DNA of 9,661 bases from Sulfurimonas sp. (GTDB lineage: Bacteria; Campylobacterota; Campylobacteria; Campylobacterales; Sulfurimonadaceae). The position numbers and the translations under genes were made by a program. Positions within the stretch are counted from its first letter, which is position 1. The number at the start of each line of letters is the position of its first letter. This document shows, one piece after another, positions 1 through 5,390 of this stretch. Location of the stretch: the NCBI GenBank assembly GCA_027858865.1, contig JAQIBW010000288.1:1-9661 (forward strand). Direction: 5' to 3'. The notes under the pieces were generated by a model that did no database searches, was not told the origin of the DNA, and saw only the letters and a program-made list of their open reading frames with translations.

Positions 1-147
1 ATCTAATAAATAAAATCCATAATCTTCTACTCAATAGTTATATATTTCTGTCATTTGACTACTGATTGGCGAGGGTAATTTGTTTAAAACTTCACGTGCT
101 TTATATGTTTTTGGCATATCAAAAACTATCTTATATTCTTTTTTCAT
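1..147 (-). pseudogene. Small unknown protein, in-frame TGA, runs off left edge
   Basis: The ATG at 147-145 overlaps the stop of the upstream toxin remnant in an ATGA arrangement, so it looks like the third gene of a minus-strand operon. The frame reads 38 residues, beginning MKKEYKIVFDMPKTYKAREV, to a TGA at 33-31. It then continues open for ten more codons (VEDYGFYLLD) to the window edge. The post-stop residues have the same lysine/tyrosine/acidic character as those before it, which suggests one original gene with a point nonsense mutation rather than a natural 38-residue product. I do not recognise the family. No strong ribosome-binding site is visible, so translation may have depended on coupling to the toxin gene. 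The true end lies outside the window. Confidence 0.45.
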
Positions 148-396
148 TTTCTATCTGCCCAATAATTTGGTTTTCTATGAAGTTGCATTACAGCTAAAAT
201 AATAATTTCACTATCTCTTTGATAGTAAATTATCCCAAACGGAAATCTATTTGTTAAACATCTTCGTATATCTCCATCTAATGTTTGCCAAGCAGTTGGA
301 AATTGTAATATTCTTTGGATTGTTTTTTGAACTTCATATGCAAACTCTGAACCAAGATTTTCTTTACATTCTTGATAATAATCAAGAGTATGTCAT
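144..396 (-). pseudogene. ParE/RelE-type toxin, 5'-truncated
   Basis: From about 389 down to the TGA at 146-144 the minus strand encodes 81 residues matching the body of plasmid-stabilisation (ParE/RelE superfamily, PF05016) toxins. These include an LDYYQE helix start, LGSEFAYEV, FPTAWQTLDGDIRRCL, RFPFGIIYY, and the C-terminal LAVMQLHRKPNYW. The frame has no usable start: the first in-frame upstream stop is at 395-393 and the first in-frame ATG is near the C-terminus. Family members normally have about 15 more N-terminal residues forming the first strand and helix. An ATG at 396 next to the antitoxin stop opens only MTYS before a TGA, in a different frame. The simplest reading is that the original start survives and a small out-of-frame deletion removed the codons after it. 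The product is probably inactive. It lies directly downstream of its presumed antitoxin gene. Confidence 0.75.
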
Positions 397-630
397 TTAA
401 GAGTTTAGTCTTTTAGATATTTTTTTAAAAACTTCATCCCCCTCCACAAGAGAGACATTATTTATTTCAATATCAGTTTTTCTTTTATTTACTTCTTTTA
501 TCCATAGTGCATCAATGGAAGCATTTACAGGAGTGATACTAGCCAATATTTTATCAACAATTTCAGTTTTTAAATCTATTGGTAAAATATCTATCTCATC
601 AAATAATTGTTCTTGTTTTAAAGCCAGCAT
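397..630 (-). CDS. PF09720-type addiction-module antitoxin
   Basis: The 77-residue product resembles the putative addiction-module component family (TIGR02574/PF09720), antitoxins that pair with ParE/RelE-like toxins. Family features are LPIDLKTEIVDKILASI at residues 16-32, the IDALW segment ending at Trp43, the KEVNKRK stretch around Arg50, and the C-terminal EGDEVFKKI at 63-71. The ATG at 630 is preferred over an upstream TTG at 642 because GGAG at 640-637 lies six bases before it. Starting at the TTG would place that GGAG inside the gene. The frame is intact and of normal length. Its partner toxin immediately downstream is truncated, so this is probably an orphan antitoxin that could still bind its own promoter or a toxin encoded elsewhere. 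Family assignment is from motif memory. Confidence 0.8.
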   Translation of the reverse strand: MLALKQEQLFDEIDILPIDLKTEIVDKILASITPVNASIDALWIKEVNKRKTDIEINNVSLVEGDEVFKKISKRLNS

Positions 631-657
631 AATAAACTCCAATTTTAAATATAAACT

Positions 658-663
658 ATTATA
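658..663 (-). promoter_or_regulatory. -10 box for the antitoxin operon
   Basis: A perfect TATAAT reads on the minus strand about 28 bases upstream of the antitoxin ATG at 630. No convincing -35 hexamer is seen at the usual spacing, which is common in Campylobacterota sigma70 promoters. The distance leaves room for a short leader containing the GGAG ribosome-binding site. Confidence 0.4.
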
Positions 664-726
664 TCGAATTTTCAGGTAATGTGGCTTTTTGGATATAACG
701 TTTGACTTTTTCTCGTTCCATCTTCA

Positions 727-837
727 CAACAGCACCATATAATCGATGCATCAGACCCTATAGAAGCTATAAAATTTAGAATGGAGTAAGACGGATTAAA
801 ACAAAAAAATCTCATAAACATAGTAGGAAGTAAATCT
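727..837 (+). pseudogene. HigA-like (COG5499) antitoxin fragment
   Basis: The plus strand in one frame reads QQHHIIDASDPIEAIKFRME, then TAA at 787-789, then DGLKQKNLINIVGSKS. This matches the region of HigA-type antitoxins where a linker leads into the XRE helix-turn-helix. The family typically reads DPIEAIRFRMEQ, then GLKQKDL, then GSKS or GSRS followed by RVSEVL. The stop sits exactly where the family has Gln, so one CAA-to-TAA change explains it. Upstream of 727 the frame no longer resembles the family and has a further stop. Downstream of 837 the expected RVSEVL helix is replaced by the palindromic segment at 844-913. It is therefore a relic truncated at both ends, on the opposite strand to the other toxin-antitoxin genes. 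The identification rests on about 36 residues. Confidence 0.65.
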
Positions 838-843
838 CTCTCG

Positions 844-913
844 TCCCATCTCTCCCGAGATGGGATGGCTATAAAGTAAATAAGTAGAGTGACATATTAC
901 ACCTCGGGAGAGA
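844..913. repeat. Overlapping inverted repeats (alternative hairpins)
   Basis: TCCCATCTC at 844-852 pairs perfectly with GAGATGGGA at 857-865 across a four-base TCCC loop, a 9-bp hairpin. The overlapping segment TCTCTCCCGAG at 849-859 is also a perfect 11-bp reverse complement of CTCGGGAGAGA at 903-913. The two pairings share bases 849-859 and cannot form together. The segment is clearly more GC-rich than its surroundings. It begins seven bases after the HigA-like homology breaks off. On the plus strand, T-rich sequence (TGTTTTT) follows the distal arm. It could be a terminator-like structure, a small mobile-element remnant or an intergenic repeat. No target-site duplication is evident. Confidence 0.6.
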
Positions 914-970
914 AGCCTGTTTTTAGACTAAAAAATAGAGTGTGCTTAAATGTAAATAACAATACTATTC

Positions 971-1344
971 TTACCCAAACAACCTAGCAAAAAATCCAAC
1001 ATCTTTACCAAGTTCTTTGTCTATAATCTTGATGTACTTATCTATTGCTAACAGTCCAGCATCTGCTTTTTTTACCATCTTGTCTTCTTGTCTTCGCCTA
1101 TTACGACCGTTAGAGGGACACTTCTTACCATGAACTTTGCTGCTAGTTTTGGGTTATTCTCAGTGTTTACTTTTGCTATGACTACATCTTCGTCTTCGTA
1201 GTGCTCAGCTATCTTTGGTAGGTATGTGAGAAGCGTTTGACAAGGTGCGCAGCTGTTGGAGTAAAAGTCTATAAATACAACTGCATCTATCTTTTGTATA
1301 AAAGATGCATAGGTAGAGTCTGTTAGTTCTAGCACTTCCGCCAT
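971..1344 (-). pseudogene. Thioredoxin-family protein, frameshifted by 8-bp duplication
   Basis: The ATG at 1344 (AAAGG ribosome-binding site at 1356-1352) opens a thioredoxin fold. FIDFYSNSCAPCQ carries the redox pair Cys32/Cys35 in a CAPC active site instead of the usual CGPC. RSVPLTVVIG has the cis-proline at about residue 77. The frame ends early at residue 90, stop at 1074-1072. The missing C-terminus is present in another frame: DKMVKKADAGLLAIDKY through to a final GFFARLFG and a TAA at 973-971. The break coincides with an exact tandem duplication, TTGTCTTC at 1080-1087 and again at 1088-1095 (plus strand). Removing one copy restores a continuous 121-residue protein. The 90-residue version keeps the active site but lacks the last strand and C-terminal helix, so it may be unstable. 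The product appears to be cytoplasmic, with no signal peptide. Confidence 0.8.
1080..1095. repeat. 8-bp tandem duplication inside the thioredoxin gene
   Basis: TTGTCTTC is repeated twice with no gap. Eight is not a multiple of three, and the reading frame changes exactly here. Deleting one copy rejoins the two halves of the thioredoxin gene. Confidence 0.9.
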
Positions 1345-1400
1345 TGTAAGCCTTTGTTATTTTTGCAAAAAGTTTGCCATACTCTAAGTAAAAATAAGGT

Positions 1401-1406
1401 TATAAT
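1401..1406 (+). promoter_or_regulatory. -10 box for the rraA operon
   Basis: A perfect TATAAT lies 29 bases upstream of the ATG at 1436, which predicts a leader of roughly 20-25 bases carrying the AGGAAG ribosome-binding site. TTGCCA at 1374-1379 is too far (21-bp spacer) to be a good -35. The next bases (ACGG) resemble those after the -10 boxes upstream of the gene at 3494 and of ybeY. Confidence 0.55.
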
Positions 1407-1435
1407 ACGGGCAATAAAGATTTTTAGGAAGAAAA

Positions 1436-1915
1436 ATGGACTTTTTTACAGCAGATATTTGTGATGAACATAATGATAAAGCACTTGTACTTGACCCAGA
1501 GTATAAAAATTACGGTGGAGTAGATAAGTGTCAGGGCGAAGTGGTAACAGTAAGACTAGATAAAAACAATTCAGAGCTTATTAAAATTCTTCGTGATGAA
1601 GATGGAACAGGTAAAGTTGTTGTTGTGGATGTCAGAGAAGAGTATTTTGCTGTTGTTGGCGAGAATCTTATGAAGTTTGCACACAAAAACAACTACGCAG
1701 GAATCATCGTAAACGGTTACATAAGAGATACTTTTCAGATAAAAGATATTCCAGTAGCTCTATACGCGCTTGGAACATGTCCTGGAAAGTACATTCCAGT
1801 TACAGAGGGTGAGCGAGACGTGCATCTATCTTTTGGTGGTATAGGCTTTAAAAACGGTGACTATATCTACGCAGATAGAGATGGGGTGATAGTTATGCCT
1901 GAGAAAATAGTATAA
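1436..1915 (+). CDS. rraA: RraA-family protein (RNase E inhibitor / oxo-acid aldolase fold)
   Basis: At 159 residues it is the usual length for RraA (about 160). The whole fold can be followed: TADICDEHND at 5-14, YGGVDKCQGEVVTV at 26-39, VVVVDVREEYFAVVGENL at 61-78, AGIIVNGYIRD at 88-98, ALGTCPGKY at 111-119, GERDVHLSFGG at 125-135, and GDYIYADRDGVIV at 141-153. The family includes E. coli RraA, which inhibits RNase E, and HMG/CHA aldolases and oxaloacetate decarboxylases with a D-x20-R-D metal motif. Here the equivalent is E76-x20-R97-D98, which keeps the RD that E. coli RraA lacks. The glycine-rich DGGGS loop usual before it is replaced by DVREE. An enzymatic role is therefore as plausible as RNase regulation, and the symbol marks the family only. 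The ATG has AGGAAG upstream. The gene is first in a likely three-gene operon. Confidence 0.85.
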   Translation: MDFFTADICDEHNDKALVLDPEYKNYGGVDKCQGEVVTVRLDKNNSELIKILRDEDGTGKVVVVDVREEYFAVVGENLMKFAHKNNYAGIIVNGYIRDTFQIKDIPVALYALGTCPGKYIPVTEGERDVHLSFGGIGFKNGDYIYADRDGVIVMPEKIV

Positions 1916-1932
1916 AATAAAAGGGAAGAAAA

Positions 1933-2277
1933 TTGACAAATATTAATGACTTACACACAGAAATAGAACAACTACTAAACGAGACAGATGAAGAAGCTAT
2001 AGAAGAAGTAAAAGAAAAGTACGAACCATTTGATAAAAATATGAAATCACTTTTAGATAGTGATGACCTAGACTCTTACTTAGAAAAATATGAAGAGATG
2101 AATCAAAAAGATGAAGCTGTTTTAAAATGCTATACCTTAGATACTACAGAAGAACTAAAAGCTTATATACAAAAGAATGAAGTTACTTTAGAAGCTCTTA
2201 AAGCTGAAACAGTCCATGTATCTTGTGAAGCTTTAAAATTTGCTATTTATGATAGTGAAGAAGAAGACGAGTACTAG
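1933..2277 (+). CDS. Acidic unknown protein, 114 residues
   Basis: The start is TTG at 1933, preceded by a good ribosome-binding site (AAGGGAAG, 1921-1928). No ATG occurs before residue 37. The gene begins 17 bases after the rraA stop and ends 15 bases before the TRAP-protein gene, so all three are probably co-transcribed. The product is strongly acidic and probably mostly helical, with no signal peptide or membrane segment. It has a Glu/Asp-rich N-terminus (INDLHTEIEQLL, then DEEAIEEVKEKY), two cysteines (66 and 98), and the acidic tail DSEEEDEY. I do not recognise a family and assign no function. The unbroken frame, ribosome-binding site and operon spacing support a real gene. Confidence 0.75.
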   Translation: MTNINDLHTEIEQLLNETDEEAIEEVKEKYEPFDKNMKSLLDSDDLDSYLEKYEEMNQKDEAVLKCYTLDTTEELKAYIQKNEVTLEALKAETVHVSCEALKFAIYDSEEEDEY

Positions 2278-2292
2278 AAGTTAAGGTAAAAT

Positions 2293-3426
2293 ATGAACCG
2301 TAGAGACTTTTTAACAACTGCCACAGCTGCATCTGCAACATTCGCTTTTGGCGGGTGTAATGACACAAATCGCCAAGCTATAGACTACTCAAAGCATCCT
2401 AAGAAACAAGATGTAAATCAAAAACGCGTAAATATAAACAGAAATAAAAAAACTGTTATAAAACTTGCTACTAGTTGGCCTGCACATTTTCCTATTATTG
2501 GAACAGGTGTTGAGAAGTTTGCACAAAGAGTAAAAGATGTAAGTGGTGGTTCTTTAGAGATAAAGCTCTATCCAAAAAACACACTAGTCCCTGCCCTTGC
2601 CGTTTTTGATGCGTGCAGCAGCGGTCAGATAGATGCCTTTCACTCTGGACCATACTACTGGAAAGGTAAAAACTCTTCATTTTCTTTGTTTAGCGGTATT
2701 CCTTTTGGTTTTACGTCAGAAGAGATTAACTCATGGATGCTTTTTGGCGGTGGACTAGAACTCTGGCGTGAACAATACGCAAAGTATAATCTCTACCCTT
2801 TTATGGGTGGAAATACTAACATCCAAATGGGTGGATGGTACAGAAATCCTATAAACTCACTTGCAGATATGCAAGGACTTAAGATGCGTATGCCTGGTCT
2901 TGGCGGTGAAGTCTTTTCAAAAATGGGTGTTAACCCTGTTTTGCTTCCTGCGGGGGAAATATACACATCTCTAGAACGCGGTGTGATAGATGCTACTGAG
3001 TGGGTTGGTCCTGCACTTGACATAATGATGGGATTTTACAAAGTTGCTCCATACTACTACTCAGGATGGCATGAGCCTGGTTCTATCTTGGAGCTTACTT
3101 TTAACAAGCACTCTTGGAAAAAGCTCGGCTTTGAGCATCAGTCCATCATAGAAGTAGCATCTAGTGAGATGAACTCAAATATGACTTATCATTTTCATGC
3201 TGAGAACATCAAAGCACTTGCAAAACTCAAAGAATTGAACATAGATATACATCAGTACCCTAACGATGTTATAGTTGCCGGTAAACAAGCACTAAAAGAT
3301 GTTATAGATGACCTTAGTGCTAAAAATAAAGACTTTGAGAGAGTCTATGCATCTATTGATAAGCATCTAAAACTATCTAAAGAGTGGAGTGATGCAAGTT
3401 TACGTTACTTTCTAAATGAGAGATAA
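2293..3426 (+). CDS. TRAP transporter substrate-binding protein (DctP family, TakP-like)
   Basis: This 377-residue periplasmic binding protein has an N-terminal twin-arginine signal (NRRDFL at 2-7, then an Ala/Thr-rich segment). It ends in FGGC with Cys22, a possible lipidation site, though the lipobox is imperfect. The mature part follows the DctP fold: IKLATSWPAHFPIIGTGVEKFA from 56, GQIDAFHSGPYYW at 111-123, NIQMGGWYRNPINSLADMQGLKMRMPG at 176-202, and GEIYTSLERGVIDATEWVGP at 221-240. Gln178, Arg199, Glu236 and Trp237 sit in the segments that bind Na+ and the 2-oxo acid in Rhodobacter TakP, which suggests a 2-oxo acid or related carboxylate ligand. The family match is firm; the ligand is inference. 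No DctQ/DctM membrane subunits are in the window, so its transporter partner is elsewhere or absent. It is last in the rraA operon (TAAGG before the ATG). Confidence 0.9.
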   Translation: MNRRDFLTTATAASATFAFGGCNDTNRQAIDYSKHPKKQDVNQKRVNINRNKKTVIKLATSWPAHFPIIGTGVEKFAQRVKDVSGGSLEIKLYPKNTLVPALAVFDACSSGQIDAFHSGPYYWKGKNSSFSLFSGIPFGFTSEEINSWMLFGGGLELWREQYAKYNLYPFMGGNTNIQMGGWYRNPINSLADMQGLKMRMPGLGGEVFSKMGVNPVLLPAGEIYTSLERGVIDATEWVGPALDIMMGFYKVAPYYYSGWHEPGSILELTFNKHSWKKLGFEHQSIIEVASSEMNSNMTYHFHAENIKALAKLKELNIDIHQYPNDVIVAGKQALKDVIDDLSAKNKDFERVYASIDKHLKLSKEWSDASLRYFLNER

Positions 3427-3428
3427 AG

Positions 3429-3434
3429 TATAAT
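3429..3434 (+). promoter_or_regulatory. -10 box for the glycoside-hydrolase-like gene
   Basis: TATAAT begins three bases after the TRAP gene's stop codon and is followed by CCCG. It would start a transcript near 3440 with a leader of about 50 bases before the TTG at 3494. There is no obvious terminator for the upstream operon, so read-through is also possible. Confidence 0.45.
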
Positions 3435-3486
3435 CCCGTTATTAAAGGCATTATATTTGCTATTTATAACAAACATAAACAACGGG
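3435..3486 (+). promoter_or_regulatory. Inverted repeat that could mask a ribosome-binding site
   Basis: CCCGTTATT at 3435-3443 pairs with AACAACGGG at 3478-3486 with one mismatch. The distal arm contains most of the GGGAA ribosome-binding site of the gene starting at 3494, so the stem could limit its translation. If transcription starts near 3440, the proximal arm would be partly missing, so the element would matter mainly on read-through transcripts. Confidence 0.25.
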
Positions 3487-3493
3487 AACATAT

Positions 3494-4723
3494 TTGAAAA
3501 AACTACTATTAATTTCTACTCTACTACAAACACTACTATTTGCCTCTTATGAGGGCACTATAATCGACAAAAACACTTTGCAACCAATATAAAAAGCAAT
3601 AATAAGCGACTCTATAATAAGCGTTAAATCAGATGAAAATGGTACATTTACTATAGATAGTAAAGAAAATAATTACCATGTAAAAGCTTATGGCTATAGA
3701 CCATATACCTTTTCCTCAGATGCTAACATCTCAACAGTCAGCATAGAACCAATCAAAATAAAAGCTCTATACCTTACTTTTTGGGGTGCAAATATATATT
3801 CTAAAACTATAAAAAGAGTCTTGGATATCATAGAAAACACAGAAATAAATACGATTGTAGTAGATGTGAAAAATGAGTATGGATCAACTTCTTTTACAAC
3901 TTCGTTTGATCAGGCTAACGAATATGGTGCTTACAAAAATAGAACGATAGGAGATATAAAGTACTTCATGGAAGTTATGAAGTCTAAAAATATCTATATG
4001 ATTGCTAGATTAGCTGTGTTTAAAGATGAACTACAGGCTTCAAATAATGAAGATTATGCGATAAAAAAAGAAGATGGAACTATATGGAGAAACCATGATG
4101 ATATGGCTTGGGTAGATCCCTTTGATAAAAGAAGTCATACATATACAGTTGCCATCGCAGAAGAAGCAGCAAAAGTTGGTTTTGATGAGATAAATTTTGA
4201 CTATATACGCTTTCCTGCAAAGGCGGGTCTTAAGCTAGCAAAAGAAAGCAACCAAGAAAATCGTGTAAAAGCTATAGAAGAGTTCTTACTGTTGGCACAA
4301 AACAAACTTAGAAAGTATGGTGTTTTTATCTCCGTAGATACTTATGGAAATATCTGCTGGGAAAAAGGTGACACAGGGATAGGACAAACTATTGAGTCAC
4401 TTGCAAAATACAGCGATTACATATCTCCAATGTTATATCCTTCCGGATTTGCAAGTGGATCATTTTACTTTGAAAATCCATCGGAACATCCTTATGAAGT
4501 CATATATAGAAGCATTAAACATATAAAGCCAATTATTGACTCAAATCGTGTAAGACCTTGGTTACAGTACTTTAAAGACTATGCGCATACAAAAAATGAC
4601 TATGAAAAATTTGAAGTTACTGAGCAGATAAGAGCGGCAGATGATGTTAATACAAGCGGTTGGATGCTATGGTCACCATCTAGCAGTTACGATGATGAGT
4701 ATTTTGAGGTTTCTAAAAAGTAA
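3494..4723 (+). pseudogene. Secreted DUF4015 glycoside-hydrolase-like protein, TAA at codon 33
   Basis: A TTG start with GGGAA upstream opens a Sec-type signal peptide (MKKLLLISTLLQTLLFAS). The start of a carboxypeptidase-regulatory-like beta domain (YEGTIIDKNTLQPI) follows, then TAA at 3590-3592. The same frame continues without interruption to 4723. It completes the beta domain (SVKSDENGTFTIDS to about codon 85) and a full PF13200/DUF4015 TIM-barrel: ALYLTFWGANI near codons 91-101, INTIVVDVKNEYG at 119-131, IARLAVFKD, IWRNHDDMAWVDPF, FDEINFDYIRFP at 230-241, ISPMLYPSGF, and GWMLWSPSSSY near the end. A TTG at 3821 allows a 300-residue product, but that would lack the first barrel strand and the export signal. 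One nonsense change, or a sequencing error, in an otherwise intact gene of 409 codons is the simplest reading. The substrate is unknown, presumably polysaccharide. Its 3' end overlaps the convergent ygjP-like gene by 11 bases. Confidence 0.8.
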
Positions 4724-5390
4724 AGTTTTGTCTGTTTTTTATATCTTTTTTTACTCTAGTGGCATCTGCAAAGTAGTTTTGAACTAAAGTATGAAAACGT
4801 TTTGAGTGGTTCATATGAACTAAGTGAGCCAACTCATGCACTACTACGTAATCAATCTGCTCTTTTGTCAGTTTAATCAGACCAGTATTAAAAGTGATGA
4901 CTCTTTGTGAGCTACAGCTTCCCCACCTACTTCTCATCTTCTTTAGTTTTATCTCTTTATAGTTTAAGTTCATGAGTTGAGCATAATATTGTGTTCTTGA
5001 ACTAAGATAATTTTGCGAAAATATCTTATAAAAATCATCGTAGCATCTGAGTATATTTTTTTGATTTGGTTTTCTTAGTCTATTGAGCAGAGCGCGTAGT
5101 TCTGATGCTTCATCAGCATCTACACTATAAACCTCTCCAAAGAGTAAAACTTCATCTTCAAGATTTATCTGCACAGGTGGGTTTTGTTCTCGTCTAAAAA
5201 GCTGTTTTCTTATCCAGTTCTCTTTTTCAAGCAGTAAATTTTCTATGTAGAATTGCGAGACTCTTGATGTTTTTAAAACTACTTTAGAGTCTTCATTAAC
5301 ACTTATATAGCTATTTTTCAAACTTGGTTTACAGATATGGATAACATCCAAATCTTTAAAACTTATCTCACTCGTATTCAATTGGGTCAC
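4713..5390 (-). CDS. YgjP-like zinc metallopeptidase (DUF45/PF01863)
   Basis: The 225-residue protein has the YgjP/SprT-like arrangement. RSRWGSC lies at 153-159, the zinc-binding HELAH at 185-189 (His185, Glu186, His189), and a third likely ligand at His195 in NHSKRF. The N-terminal half carries the family's long helical region with ENWIRKQL at 57-64. The family is a probable cytoplasmic metallopeptidase of undefined substrate. The start is GTG at 5390, inside the end of queC, with GGAG only three bases upstream. A TTG at 5381 is an alternative. Translation is probably coupled to queC, which overlaps by 23 bases. The other end overlaps the convergent hydrolase-like gene by 11 bases. Confidence 0.87.
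   Translation of the reverse strand: MTQLNTSEISFKDLDVIHICKPSLKNSYISVNEDSKVVLKTSRVSQFYIENLLLEKENWIRKQLFRREQNPPVQINLEDEVLLFGEVYSVDADEASELRALLNRLRKPNQKNILRCYDDFYKIFSQNYLSSRTQYYAQLMNLNYKEIKLKKMRSRWGSCSSQRVITFNTGLIKLTKEQIDYVVVHELAHLVHMNHSKRFHTLVQNYFADATRVKKDIKNRQNFTF

Larger units (their letters stand above)
643..970. other. 328-bp stretch without an intact gene
   Basis: This gap holds the antitoxin promoter, the HigA-like relic on the plus strand, and the palindromic segment at 844-913. The remaining 57 bases up to the thioredoxin stop are AT-rich and show nothing I can name. A 47-codon minus-strand frame at 672-815 is judged to be the antisense shadow of the HigA relic. Confidence 0.6.

Noticed and set aside
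31..33. TGA as a selenocysteine codon
   Set aside because: There is no redox motif around it and no stem-loop evident just downstream in the few bases available. A nonsense change is simpler.
631..642. Upstream TTG start for the PF09720 antitoxin
   Set aside because: It would put the GGAG ribosome-binding site inside the gene and adds four residues not expected for the family. The ATG at 630 has ideal spacing.
672..815. A 47-codon minus-strand frame with a Cys-rich middle
   Set aside because: It lies antisense to the HigA-like relic, which has the recognisable family pattern. It has no ribosome-binding site and an unnatural composition (three consecutive Cys).
849..913. A miniature transposable element with 11-bp terminal repeats
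   Set aside because: No target-site duplication flanks it and there is no evidence of further copies within the window. Reported only as inverted repeats.
3821..3823. TTG as the true start of the hydrolase-like gene
   Set aside because: It has no ribosome-binding site, falls after the first barrel strand, and leaves upstream in-frame sequence with a signal peptide and beta domain unexplained.
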